NCBI RefSeq assembly: GCF_009727055.1
Contig: NC_052355.1
Location: 51,525,449 to 51,589,448, forward strand
Direction: 5' to 3'
DNA: 64,000 nucleotides
From: Benincasa hispida
Taxonomy: Eukaryota; Streptophyta; Magnoliopsida; Cucurbitales; Cucurbitaceae
Position numbers and translations under genes: made by a program. Shown piece by piece: positions 11,511 to 23,430 of this stretch (positions are counted from its first letter, which is position 1; each line of letters starts with the position of its first letter). The notes under the pieces are model-generated. The model was not told the origin of the DNA and ran no database searches. It saw only the letters and a program-made list of their open reading frames with translations.

Positions 11511-12300
11511 CGATCTTGTCCTCAAACTATTATTCTATGTTGTTTTAATTCTAATGCCCCAGTGAATTTTCAATTGTGTTAGTCCTATTAAATATTTTTT
11601 TGTGCGTTTTCAATATTTTGCATTATTAATTATTTCATTTATTAAATTGCCCCCTAATTTTATTAATGATTATTCTAATTGTTTGCTGATTGTATTCCAC
11701 TCTCCATTCAACCACTCTATTAATGACTCAACCAATTTATTAATTAGATCTGAGTTCATTTACCCATAATGTAAACTTAATATTCTGAGGCCGGTCACAC
11801 TCCGTTTGATGTATTCTTATTTATTTGGGGTTGTTATTAATGTTCAAGAACCACCCCTCTCCTTTTACTTTTCCTATATAACAACATTGGTCCACTATCC
11901 ATTTGTTGATTCCCCATTGTCCAAGAATTATTTTGTCAATCTGGTGAGTGGTTTAACTTTGGTTTCTTCTTCTCTCCTTTCTAATTTTTGGTTATGTTAT
12001 TTTCATATTATAAAGTTTCTAACTTTTGATTGTTTGGTAGGTGGTAGGGTGCCTCATTGTGTTTTGATCCGACAACCCATAGACTGTCCATCCATATCGT
12101 ACTTCATAGAAGTAACATATATTCGAACAAGTTCTCTTCCTATATTTTAATTATTTCTAGATTTTTCTAACTTCTTTTTATTGTTTTGTTATGCAACCCA
12201 AACTAATACAGAATATTCAATTAGTTTGAGGTTGGTGTGTTATTTTTTTTTTTTTTTTTTATTTTGTAGGTAACATTCTCTCTAAATTACAATATTAATG
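11511..12300. other. AT-rich stretch, no supported gene
   Basis: Contains a 114-codon open frame at 11806-12150 that I do not recognise. It has no family motif and lies in T-rich sequence, so I do not call it a gene. Poly-T runs occur at 12242-12260. Confidence 0.4.
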
Positions 12301-12424
12301 TAATCATTTCTAGAAATTAATATAATCACATTTAATTAAAAAATTATTTATTTATTTTATCAATTAAAAAATTAATTAACATAAAAATAAATTAATTAAT
12401 GTTAAATTTAATTGATCTCTTACA
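12301..12424 (+). repeat. 124-bp segment duplicated at 12791-12914, copy 1 ending at an N
   Basis: 12301-12424 and 12791-12914 align without gaps with two mismatches (12314 and 12329). Copy 1 ends exactly at the single ambiguous base (N, 12425), which is followed by a poly-T run. A scaffold-join artefact or a tandem duplication can both explain it. Confidence 0.85.
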
Positions 12425-13256
12425 NTTTTTTTTTTTTTTTTTTTTTGCATTTCCCTATATTCCATTTCAGTTGTATTTTTTTTGGTGTTTCCTCCTTCTA
12501 CAATGGATATATTGTACATACATTTTTTTGTAATGTCCAGTTACGGTGTATTTTCCTTTTTTTCTAACTTCCTTTTATTGTTTATTTTTTTTAATGTTTA
12601 CATGCTTCTTAATTTTTAGTAATTATATTTTTAATGGATATATTGTACATATGTTTTTATTGATAACTTTCAGTACAAAGTGTGAGATTTTTATTTTTGG
12701 AAGATGGTGGTTAATAATGGTTATTTATTTATTTATTTTCTTCTTAATAATGGTTAATTATCAATATTCTAATTAATTTAGTTATTAATTTAATCATTTC
12801 TAGTAATTAATATAATCATATTTAATTAAAAAATTATTTATTTATTTTATCAATTAAAAAATTAATTAACATAAAAATAAATTAATTAATGTTAAATTTA
12901 ATTGATCTCTTACATATGATTAAGTAATTATTTCTTTTAGTTTATATATACAAATTATTGAATTAAACACAGTAAAATTTAATTTTCCTTCTCAGTAAAG
13001 TTCTGAAACTTTCAAACTTTTGACCAACTTTGGCTAATGCAACAACTTCGAATAAATGTTTTAGTACAATAACTTTGGCTAATAAATGTTTTAGTAAAAA
13101 TAGGATAAATATGATTTTTTTAAAAAACCAATCTATTAGTTAACCTTCGAATTAAAAAAAAAAACTGCAAAACAGTAACAATTTTTTTATCACTAATTCT
13201 ATTATAAGTAATGTATTTCAATTAGGCCCAATCCCTTAAAAAAACTATTTTCCTTT

Positions 13257-13774
13257 TTGATCCTAGGTTTTAGGTTTCTATCCCAAAATATGGAAAATGA
13301 AAAAGTCTTTACTATCCTTTCAATCATCACCACGTCCCAACGACAGCTATTCTTAGCATTGGCCCTATTACTCAATGACCATCGTAGAATAGAGAACCAA
13401 CCCACCCACATTAGACATCGAATTAGACAGCTAAACTTCTTTTGACTCATTTATGAGAATGACGTCTGCTGTCGCGAGAGCACGCGAATGGATAGACGGA
13501 CTTTCGCCATCCTCTGTAACATGCTTAGGACGACCAGTTGGCTAGCACCTACTCAATGCGTTAACGTCTAAAAGATGGTGGCAATTTTCCTCCACATTTT
13601 GGCGCATAACGTTAAGAACCGATTAGTTGGACGACAGATCGCACAATTTGGTGAAACTGTTTCGAGGCATTTTAGGTTCATTCTAACCATAGTACTACAA
13701 CTTCATGCTAAAAAAATCAAAGTCTATCACGAGCAACTGCACTGATAGTTGGTGGAAGTGGTTTAAGGTATTAC
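13257..13774 (+). pseudogene. PIF/Harbinger transposase remnant, interrupted by the copia insertion
   Basis: One frame from about 13257 reads through two stops (after LNFF and after NV). It contains the conserved N-terminal blocks of plant Harbinger nucleases: RMDRRTFAILCNMLRT, WLAPTQCVNV, KMVAIFLHILAHNVKNR and GETVSRHF. After a frameshift near 13730 the block CTDSWWKWFK continues, then the copia LTR begins at about 13775. The catalytic DDE part would follow next and is missing. This is the DNA-transposon nuclease that cuts and reinserts the element; here it is dead. Confidence 0.85.
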
Positions 13775-15850
13775 TTTTGGGGTTTGTATCCTAAAGTCTC
13801 GTGTCCAGTAGTTTGTAAACAGCTTTGTACGAACATTTGTGATATGTAATATAAATGATATTTACTTCACTACTTGACTTTTCACATTTAGATGTTTTTC
13901 ATTTTACCACAAACCAATAAACTTAATATCTTTGGTTGTCTTTATGTAACTTAAGCATGTATGTAGTGACATACAAGTGGATCATGTCTTAAGTGACAAT
14001 TAAAATAGTCTGTAGTATATAGATATAGGAGGGAAACCTTATCCTGGTAACACTACGGACGCGGCCCGCTTTGTGGAATTGTTATAAATGTTGTGACTTG
14101 TCACAGATGGTCTGATCCTGATCATTCTTGTAGTGGACATGCGAGCAGGGGTGTCCTATATAAAGAGTTTGTATAAGACTTGACCTCGAAGTGTTAATGT
14201 CTTGTCATATAGCACCGTTCATGACTGAGACTTTACTTCACTAGGATGACCATAAGTAACATGACCTCAATCCTGAGTGGGTTGGGAACTCCTGCCATTG
14301 AGGGTGGTCCTTTGATCATGGGTGCGAGTGGCCAGAACGCTGACTCAAACCTACCATTTTGGGGATTCGTCTGATTTGGGAGCTAGGAACTCAGCTTCAC
14401 AAGATGGAGTTCACTCCTTCCTAAAAGTAGGGGTAAGTAGATAGATAGCTCCCTTAAGGGTTGATTCCAGGGCTTGAACGATGTGGTGCCACGCACCTTC
14501 TCGTGGCCCGAGAGGTATTCATACATAGTAGGGCTATGTTGTATTGTTCATTAGAGGGATCATTGGTACTTAAGGAGGAAGATGTAATTACAGGGGCAAA
14601 ACAATAAATTGGCCTACTGTAATTACGAGCATCTGTGAAGGGTCATCGTACTGATGATTGATTATATCCAATGGACATAGAAATATATCTATGGAAAGAA
14701 GAGTTCAATTATCGGTCTTTAGTGGAATGTCTGGCAGTTAATGGATGGTGGATATCGTGACTAAAGAGTTTAGTCAGCTATTCATGTACCATTGGAGCTT
14801 CGAGCCATAGGTCCATAAGGTCCCCTTGGTAGCTCAGATACAAGTTGAGAATCAGTTTTTGGGTCAATTTGAAATATTAGAATTGACAAGAGGGAGTTTG
14901 ATTATATATGATATAACTGAACGAGTTAATTAAGTATGATATAATTAATTTTACGTATGAGATACATTAATTTGGAGGAAATTGGATATAAATATAATTT
15001 ATATCTAGTAAAGGAAAATATTATAATTAATATATGATATTAATTATATGTTATGAATATGATAAGATCACATTCATTGGACGGTTATAAAGAAAATGGG
15101 AAGGTGCCTCTTCTGTTCTAAATAACGGATGAGTGCATTATAAATAGCTGATAGTGTGTTGGTCTCGGTGTGCGCGGACATTGTGAAAAGATAGTGTCAT
15201 CGTTTAAATCAATGCCTATACGATAGTAATTGCACGATCGCTTACATATACGATATTGTTAAGCGATCGCATACCGATTACACCATTGCACACTATTATC
15301 TAAACGATTGTTTACCTTTTTTTCTAAGCGATTGTTTAGCTCCTAGTATTTACTAAACGATTGTATAGACGATCACTTAGTTTTTCCTACGTAATCGCTT
15401 AGACGAACGCTCACCCTTTTCCTACACGATCATTTATACGATCGCTGACCTTTTCCTACACGATCGTTTAGACGATCGCTTACTTTTCCTACACGATCAT
15501 ATACTTAACCTAAACGATCAAGCATCTTGTCTATGCAATAGACGACCTCTTCTCCCACTTGCTTGATCATTGTGTATGGTCTCTCTTCCTCCTTCCCTCT
15601 ACCAAATCGGAACAAAGCCCACACTTTCGATCCTCACTCCAAGAATACTGAGGGCTCTGAATGGTGATGTCTTTTTCGTTTCCTTCTGTCCGAGTGGTGA
15701 TTGTTCGAGGTAGACGATTAGGTTTCAGACTCGCTATGAAGGAGAAATCCTCATATTAGTATGTTTTGAATGTATATGCGGTAATTCTGTCACAATGAAT
15801 TGGAAAGATCCGCTTCCACTCATAGGTACTCTTGAATAAGAGTTCCTTCA
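13775..15850 (+). mobile_element. 5' LTR of a copia family A element, about 2.08 kb
   Basis: The start is TTTTGGGG, a mutated form of the TGTTGGGG found in its relatives. The end is GAGTTCCTTCA at 15850, two bases before a tRNA-Met primer site. Internal blocks match the solo LTRs at 4272, 3485 and 54603. It inserted in a Harbinger transposase. 15190-15540 is an array of CGATCG-type motifs. Confidence 0.85.
15190..15540 (+). repeat. Irregular CGATCGTTTAG-type motif array in the LTR
   Basis: Variants of CGATCGTTTAG, CGATCGCTTA and CGATCATTTA recur every 15-35 bases, separated by short C/T-rich spacers such as CTTTTCCTACA. CGATCG is self-complementary, so the transcript can form many alternative hairpins. 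Confidence 0.75.
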
Positions 15851-15852
15851 AT

Positions 15853-15865
15853 TGGTATCAAAGCA
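15853..15865 (+). other. Primer binding site (tRNA-Met type)
   Basis: TGGTATCAAAGCA is complementary to the 3' end of initiator tRNA-Met with one mismatch to the usual TGGTATCAGAGC. It starts two bases after the LTR end. Confidence 0.85.
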
Positions 15866-16170
15866 CTCAATTTTCTGATATTCCAATTCATTGCTGCAAA
15901 AGAATTGTAAATACGTTCTTGGTGGGTGCATTTCTACATTGTTTAATCGTTAAATTGCTGTGGATGTGCGGATTTATGGATGTTTTCGTGGATGTTAGCC
16001 TCGGTTTGATTTAATTCTTTTACTTTTCCGGTTGTTTGTAAAGGCCCCTACGTTTTTTGGGCATTAATAATCGTTATCGAGTCTGTATTCAAAGTCTGTG
16101 TGAGTTTTGAGTTGTTTGTGAAAAAGATCGGAGTAAGCGTTGTGGTTCTTCGAGGAAGGAGAAGATCAAG

Positions 16171-16485
16171 GGTTGATCGCATCGTGCAGGCGGTGGGGAT
16201 CACAATCACGGTTGATCACATCATGTAGATGATGGGGAACGTAATCGTTGTTGATCGCATTGGTTAGACAATGGGGTATGTGATCAAGGGTTGATCGCAT
16301 CATGCAGACGATGGGGAACGCAATCGCTGTTGATCGCATCGGTTTGACAATGGGGTATGCGATCAAGGGTTAATCGCATCGTGCAGACGATGGGGTACGA
16401 GATCACTGATGATCACATTGTGCAGACGATCGGGTAAGCGATCAAGGGTTGATTGCATCATGTCGACGAACAGGTATGCGACTGC
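16171..16485 (+). repeat. 39-bp tandem repeat, about eight units
   Basis: The word GGTTGATCGCATC and variants start at about 16171, 16210, 16249, 16289, 16328, 16368, 16407 and 16447, a steady 39-40-base period. Each unit also carries GCAGACGATGGGGTA-like sequence. Neighbouring units alternate between two subtypes (…TGCAGACGATGGGG… and …GGTTAGACAATGGGG…), suggesting expansion as dimers. Confidence 0.85.
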
Positions 16486-16549
16486 TGAGTATCGTGTCGC
16501 GATGACGATGGGATGCTCACGTATTATTTAACACACGCGCACAGTAAAC

Positions 16550-17060
16550 GATCGCTAAGTAATGCAAGGTAAATCGTTTACCTGTTGACGCGTTAAGTGA
16601 TCGCATAGACAATCGATTTGGTCAGCAAGCTTCATCGTGTAGTAACTGACTAAATGATTGCTTAGTAACAAAAGGTAAATCGTTTACCTGTCGCCGCGTT
16701 AAGTGATCACATAGACGATCGTTTTGGTTAGCAAGCTTCATCGCATAGTAACTGACTAAACGATAGCTTAGTAACACAAGGTAAATTGTTTACCTGTCGC
16801 CGCGTTAAGTGATCGCATAGACGATCGTTTTGGTCAACAAGCTTTATTGCTTAGTAATGACTAAACGATCGCTTAGTAATGCAAGGTAAATCGTTTACCT
16901 GTCGCTGCATTAAGTGATCGCATAGACGATCGTTTTGGTCAGCAAGCTTCATCGCTTAGTAACTGACTAAATGATCGTTTAGTAACGCAAGGTAAATCAT
17001 TTACCTGTCGCCACGTTAAGCGATCACATAGACGATCAGGCTTCGTAGCCTCGTTGTCGT
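16550..17060 (+). repeat. 106-bp tandem repeat, nearly five units, each with a hairpin
   Basis: Starts of CAAGGTAAATCGTTTACCTG recur at about 16561, 16667, 16773, 16878 and 16984. Each unit has the perfect stem GGTAAA-TCG-TTTACC (some units mutated), then GTGATCGCATAGACGATCG, CAGCAAGCTTCATCG and ACTGACTAAACGATCGCTTA. The repeat sits in the transcribed leader of the element. Confidence 0.9.
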
Positions 17061-18576
17061 CTACGCAATCGTTTAATTTTGATTCTATCTTCTTGTGCAT
17101 GTTGGACGATCGTCTACCTACAACGTTTACTACACGATGGAGTCCTCCTAGAGGATCAAGACCCAGTTCTCCTGTGAACTGGTTTGCTCAATGAAAAATG
17201 TAATGGATAGGGTTATTTCATTCCAGTTTTTGTAAAGGCTCATCCTGATCCATTAATCTTTTATTTATTACATGCGTTGTATGTTTTTAATATGTCATAT
17301 GGTATGCACATATAGATAAATCTCACCTTAGGTCATGCATATTCTCTTTATTATAAGTGTTATAATTTAAAGAAACATGTTTTAATTTACATAAGTGCAT
17401 GCTCATGCATCATATAATATAAGGGTTATATTTATGTATGCTTTATTTATTTAACGTTATATTTATAAGCGTTATAAATACTTCATTATATGGGATGAGT
17501 GTTTTAGTTGTTTAATTTATAAATGGTTATAAAATGAAAATAGAATTAAAATAATTAGAAAAAGATTAATATGTAGCAAGTTTATCTATAGTAGACCTTT
17601 TGTCGAAGGCAGGTTCTGTCTAGGCTGGGGTATTTAAGATGACGAAAACGGAATACCCCTACCTAGGAACCTACTTGGAAAGGTAATTTAGACAGATTTC
17701 ATGCATGCATGAAAATTAAGGCCAGTCCATTAAAGAGTTTAATGTGACTACTTGGATTTGTATTTTTTTTTTTAATTTCAAAGACAAAAGTTGTTTTTTA
17801 GCAAACTTTATAAATGACGTAGATCATAATCAGTAACTGGATTGTGTAGGTTAATAAACCCCTAGGTAGAACATTTAGTGGGAGGTTCTTGGGGCATTTG
17901 ATGCTTCCTTTTCACCTCTCGCGTTTCTCCCTCATAGTCCACACCGTGAGATCTACCCTCGGCCTCGAGGAACCTTTGGCGGTCCCCCCAACGGATGGTG
18001 TTTGGGTAGGTCAATATCAAGGTGGATGGAGAGTGTGTTCATAGTAAGTGGGAGTGGGAAATGCGACAGCATATCCCTCAATCTCCCTCGTTGGATTGAA
18101 TAAAGTTTCTGCGCATCGCCTCGTGGCACCCTGGGTGTGTCCCCCTATAGGATGGTTGTTTTGTATGTTTCTTTAATTGATCTCTTGTAAGAAGATAAGG
18201 TTACTTAGTCTCTTGTCTTAATCTATCTTTTCCTTACGGTGAACGCATTAGGGCAGGACTCTGGGGCCGAAAACGAAGGGTTACACTACAGGATTGTTAA
18301 AGGTTAACTATTCTGGACCGAACAAATGGTGGCTATTAGGTTTAGTTCCAAGAGTTGGTTCTACCCAATGGTTGAGAATGTCCTCATCCTAGTGACGGAA
18401 TCCGATCACCCCACCGGTGACGTTTGTCTTGCCTCGCTAGGACATCATTGCAAAATAGAAATCTTTTCACTTAGGGTACTTGGAATCTGTTTTGCTAAAT
18501 TAATTGGTTAAGTAAAAAAATGTGGTTTTTTCAAAGTCTTATAAAGTTATTTGTTTTTTCAGCAACAAATTTTTTA

Positions 18577-19480
18577 ATGGCATCAACCACTATTAATTTG
18601 CTTAGCGCCAAAAAACTAAATGGCCAAAACTATTCAAGTTGAAACATATGCTCACGACGATACTCATCATCAAGGATTCAAGTTTGTCTTTTATGGAGAA
18701 ATGTCCTCCTATTCCACCTCAGGACGCTACTCGAAATGTTCGGGCGACGTACGAACATTGGACACAAGAAAACGAGAAGGCCCGAGCTATATTTGGCCAG
18801 TCTTAGTGACTATTGGCCAAGAAACACGAGTCCATGGTCTCAGCTCGTGAGATCATGGAGTCCCTGCGGGGAATGTTCAGACAGCCGTCTGGACAGCTTA
18901 AGCATGACGCTCTGAAACACATCTTCAGCTCCAAAATGGAGGAAAGCACCTCTATTTATGAACACGTGCTGAAAATGATGGTCCACTTTAACGTGCCGGA
19001 GATGAATGGGTCTAAAATCGATGAGGGCAATCATGTTAGCATTATCTTGCATTCATTGTTGGAGATCTTCCTTCACTTTGTTAGCAATATAATTCTTAAC
19101 AAAGTGGACTACTCCCTCACCACTCTCCTCAACGAGTTGCAGACTTACCAATCCTTGCTGAAAAGTAAGGAGAAATAGGGAGATGAGGCAAATGTTGTCT
19201 CGTCCTCTAATAAGTTCTATCGAGGTTCGACCTTAGGAACAAAGTATGCACCTTCTACTTCTAACTCTAGATAGGGGAAGAAGAAGAAGGGTGGTAAAGG
19301 GAAAGAGAATGCGCCTGCTAACCCGCCACTTGTCGCCCAGAAGAAGTGTCCACTATTGGTTGGAAAAGGAAAATGTTTCCACTGTAACCAGGACGGACAC
19401 TGGAAGAGGAATTGTCCTTGTAATCTAAAGGAAAAAAAGGCTGCCAAGGCTAAGGACAAGGCAGACAGAGGGGATTAGAT
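18577..19480 (+). pseudogene. Copia gag, decayed, with CCHC zinc knuckle
   Basis: ATG at 18577 begins MASTTINLLSAKKLNGQNYS, the standard gag start of this type. A TGG codon has become TGA directly after. The frame shifts near 18655 and continues as FMEKCPPIPPQDATRNVRA, YEHWTQENEKARAIF, then in another frame as SAREIMESLRGMF and HVLKMMVHFNVPEMNG (18813-19178). A C-X2-C-X4-H-X4-C knuckle (CFHCNQDGHWKRNC) is encoded at 19374-19415. The protein would form the virus-like particle. At least three frame breaks make it non-functional. Confidence 0.85.
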
Positions 19481-19499
19481 CCTGGCGACAGTTGGAGAC

Positions 19500-20765
19500 T
19501 AGTGAGATGACGTTGTGAGTAGGCACCGGGAACATCATCTCAACAGTGGCAATGGGAGACATCTAGTTTACTTTACATAATAAGTTTCTTATATTAAAAG
19601 ATACCTTTGTAGTTCCTGAACTCAAAAGGAACCTTATTTCTATAAAGTGTCTGTTACAATACAATTACACTATTTCTTTTAAATTGAATAATGCGTTTAT
19701 TTGTAAGGATGATATTGAAATTTGTACAGTTAAACTGGAAAATAACTTGTATGTGCTAAGACCTTTAGCCTTAAGTTCCCTCTATAACATAAAGAAGTTT
19801 AAATATGTCGTAACTCAATCTAAACGCCAACAAGTTTCTCCAAAAGAAAATGCACGACTTTGGCACATACGATTAGGGCACATCAATCTCAGTAGGATTG
19901 AGAGATTGGTGAAGAATGGCCTTTTAAGCGAGTTAGAGGAATATTCTTTACCAGTGTGTGAATCTTGCCTTGAAGGTAAGATGACTAAACAACCTTTTAC
20001 TGGAAAAGGTTATCGAGCCAAAGAGCCTCTTGAATTAGTACGTTCTGACCTTTGTGGTCCTATGAATATGCGAGCTCGAGGAGGCTATAAGTACTTTATC
20101 AGTTTTACTGATGATTACTCAAGATATGGGTATGTCTATTTAATGCAACGAAATTCTGAATCTTTTGAAAAGTTCAAATTATTTAAGGCCGAAATTGAGA
20201 ATACTTTGGATAAACGAATAAAAACACTTCGATCAGATCGAGGTGGAGAGTTTTTGGATTCTGAGTTCTAGGACTATTTATTAGAACATGGAATCGTTTC
20301 CCAACTCTTGGCACCAGGTACACCTCAGCAAAATGGTGTACAGAGAGGAGAAACAGAACCTTGTTGGGCATGGTTCGTTTGATAATGAATTATGCTTCCT
20401 TACGGGACTCGTTTTGGGGTTTCGCAATGGAGACTGCGGTATACATTCTCAACTATGTTCCTTCTAAGAGTGTTGTAAGAACACCTCTGGAGTTAAAGAA
20501 CGATCGTAAAACTAGTTTACGTCACTTCTGCATATGAGGTTGCCTAGCACATATGCTTGAGGCAAATCCCAAGAAGTTGGAATCAGGATCGAGGTTGAGC
20601 CTCTTTGTAGGCTACTCCGAAGGTACACGAGAAGGGTACTTTTATGATTCATCCGAAAACAAGGTGTTTGTTTCCACGAACGTTACTTTCCTAGAAGAGA
20701 ATCATATCAGGGAGATGCGTGGAAAATGGAGAGTAAATACGCGTGCATCTTATGATATGCGTTGA
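19500..20765 (+). pseudogene. Copia protease remnant and integrase, broken; no reverse transcriptase follows
   Basis: A damaged protease region (ELKRNLISIKCL) leads into the GAG-pre-integrase zinc domain (RLWHIRLGHINLSRI, then CESCLEGKM). The integrase core follows, with RSDLCGPM, FTDDYSRYGYVY and RSDRGGEF in 19684-20271. A stop at 20272 and a frameshift at about 20345 fall at or near the QQNGV(AE)R block that holds the catalytic Glu. The C-terminal part runs to 20765 (NPKKLESGSRLSLFVGYSEG, FLEENHI). The polyprotein then ends, where reverse transcriptase and RNase H should be. Confidence 0.85.
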
Positions 20766-20770
20766 TCTCC

Positions 20771-22200
20771 ATACAACCCTGAGTGGAGAAACCACTCCAA
20801 CTTTCGTGGAAAAATCAGCAGCAAAATTTCCAACATCTGGGTGAAAAGCATAACAAATCACGATGGGACAGAAAGCTGATGACAGTCGATTTCGAATTAA
20901 GTTGATAAGTCGTTAACGAACTACTGTAGCAAGTATATTCATCTTTTCAGTGACAAATATTCGGCGCATCAGACAGAGATTTAATGCCATCCCATCGATG
21001 CAATCATAAAAGAGAAGAAACCTTTCACCCTGAAGCTCTATAAATACTAGAGGCCACCTTCAGTGAAGGAGTTCATTCAGTTAGATAATTTTTCCCCTTT
21101 ACATAGAAGTAGCCTTGTTCTTAGTTTTCTTTACCTCGAAGGCGGAAGCGAGTAAAGGGAGATTATACCAAGAGATCGTTCCAGTGAACTTGGAAGAGTG
21201 CCGGGAGCGTCGAGATCAGAGAGATGGCCAACTCTTGTGGAAGCAAGAACATCTTTTGAGCAGAATAGAGATAACAATGTAAAAAGCCTTGGGAAGCAAG
21301 GAATTGCTACCAGGCTCTCTACCCTTACTTCTATTGTCATTTTGTACTCTGAACTTACCTATATAAATGGAAACTGCATCTTTATATCTGTTCACTCTCT
21401 GTACAATACGCATGAGTAGCTAAATCTGTCGAATGGGTTGAGAAGCACTTAGCTAGCATAACTGGGGATCTCCATTCTATGCGATTATCTTGTATTATGT
21501 ATGCGCCATTCATCCATTAGAGATACTCGGGAGAGTAGTCTAAGGATAGAATTTAGGCTTGAAAAAGTTAGGTTAGAATCTAGGCTCGGGAGAGTCAGAT
21601 TAGAAACGCATAATCAAGAGATAGAAGCTTAGGAATAAGCGTTGTTTGCTATTAACGCATCGCATGCATCCTAGAGATAGGTTATGATTGTATGCGGTCA
21701 CCTTATCCTTGTGTGCATCTTGCATCATCGCATAGGCAAGAAGTAGAGACGTAGGAATAAGCTCTATAGACACTATTGCATTCATCGCATGTGTCCTAAA
21801 TTAGGAGCTGCCGCATCTGCATTAGAAAACGATTTGTTGTCGCATGAGTGTAGCATGATCGCATAGTTTGACGCATTCTCTGGAAACGCTAGCTAAAGAC
21901 CTTCTCAACCCGTTCCACCGCATACTCAGTGTATCTGTCGCATAAGCATTCTTATCTCAATTCTGCCACATAATTTTTATACTTCAAACAACAAACCAAC
22001 CAAATCATTAATTTATTTGTTACCGTAAAGTAATCTAAAAACTATTATCGTATATTGTTTTCCTTAGTCCCTGAATTCGACCATGAACTTACCAAGAAAC
22101 TCGATAGGATTTATACTTGGGTTCTATTGAGAAAACTTGTTGCACAATGCATTTTTCGTTACCACAATTCCATTCATTATTTCACCGCATAAAATAACGC
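20771..22200 (+). mobile_element. Gypsy-type LTR-like segment, plus orientation
   Basis: No coding frame. It contains a CTCTATAAATACTAG TATA-like box at about 21038, several GCATCGCATG-type words as in the family B LTRs, and an end region (TGAATTCGACCATGAACTT, TTATACTTGGGTT). That end region resembles the family B block around 27670-27740. It begins abruptly where the copia integrase stops. Boundaries are approximate. Confidence 0.5.
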
Positions 22201-22360
22201 ATCAAGTACATCCAAAGGGTGAATGATGCATACATAAGACAAGATGATCACATAAAGCATGGTTGTGTTGAACATAACATTATTCCTATGTCTAGGAACA
22301 CTGCTTACTTTGCTTAGTGAGTTCCACTACTTACCCTCTCGAGCAGTTAGTCGCAGCTGA

Positions 22361-22432
22361 TCAGCTCATAGACAAGCATTGTGACCGCTCATAGACAAGC
22401 ATTGCGACCGCTCATAGACAAGCGATGGCAAG
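22361..22432 (+). repeat. 23-bp tandem repeat, three units
   Basis: GCTCATAGACAAGCATTG followed by YGACC is repeated twice, and a third shortened unit leads into the family B LTR. Confidence 0.8.
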
Positions 22433-22449
22433 GCTTGATGCTAAGTTTG

Positions 22450-23430
22450 AGACTGGCTGTGAAGTTTATACAAAGGATCGTGGTGTGCGATGGCAAGGCT
22501 TGATGGATGAATCAGAAGGAGAAAGAATAATTAATACAAACATCGCAAGTTTGTTAATTGCGTTAAAGATATAACCATGGTTCCGCTTTCCCTTGGCGTA
22601 CACCTCTCAGTGATCGGCCACATTCCCATATCTCTATTATGAAACAGGGATGAACATGGTGAACGCAAGGTTGCTTCCATCTCTGAAAGTACTTCTCGCT
22701 TTAGTGAACGCATTCTTCCAACCCTCTCTCGATAGGCGAAATGGCATCTTCACTTTTGCTCTCCTAGGTGAAAATGTCATCTAGCATGCTTTGACTAAAC
22801 TTAATTATTTCCTTAACCCAATTAATTTACTTGCTCAATTATTGCTAATTATCCAAGGGATTAAGAAAATATCGTAGAGAAAGTGAAATATGGATGAACG
22901 AAAATAGGCAAAGAGATGGAGATAGAAATGATCGTAACATTCAATTATAGACTTAAGCGTTTGATACATGGTGTGATACACTAAGAAGATAAGTACAATT
23001 GATGATGAAGATATAGAAACAAATATAGAAGAGTGTCAACGTCTTGACACAGATCTGGACGGTGGTTTTGCTTGTTGGCGTGTAGAGTGGATGAAGAGAA
23101 GAGCTTTGCTCTCAGGCTTGCTCGTCTGGTAGAACTGACCTTCGTACAGAGCTTCAACGGCGGGGATGGCAAGGATTCTTTTCCCGGAGACTCACCTCTC
23201 GTCCTTGTCTCTTATTTCTTCCCGGATCTACTCTAATTAGTCGCTCAACCAGTCTCTTTTTCAGATCAGTATATACACTTTCCTCTATATTCAAGCATCC
23301 TCTTTCAGTGGAATAGTCGGAGCTATTTATAAGCTAAGCTTTGACTCTCTGACTTGTGGTCCCCACTTTATTGTTAAGGCAGTTCCTAAAATGGTGGAGT
23401 GAATATTCCTTCTGTTAAGACGAGTGCTTT
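22450..23430 (-). mobile_element. Family B (Athila-like) LTR fragment, minus orientation
   Basis: Collinear with 720-1620: CTGTGAAGTT, CTTGGCGTACACC, CATCTTCACTT, CTAGCATGCTTT, the CGTCTTGACACA block and the GGTCCCCAC/TTATTG block. The proximal and distal ends are missing. Confidence 0.7.

Larger units (their letters stand above)
15866..18576 (+). mobile_element. Long untranslated leader of the copia element
   Basis: About 2.7 kb separate the primer site from the gag ATG with no long frame. It contains two tandem arrays (16171-16485 and 16550-17060) followed by AT-rich sequence and a conserved segment near 17580-18310. That segment recurs on the minus strand at 52200-52560: both have ACACCGTGAGATC, and GTTCATAGTAAGTGGG. 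A leader this long is unusual for copia elements. Confidence 0.7.

Noticed and set aside
11806..12150. 114-codon plus-strand frame
   Set aside because: Hydrophobic, T-rich reading without any recognised motif; probably chance in low-complexity DNA.
16171..17060. CRISPR-like array
   Set aside because: Units are contiguous tandem repeats without unique spacers, in a plant retrotransposon leader.
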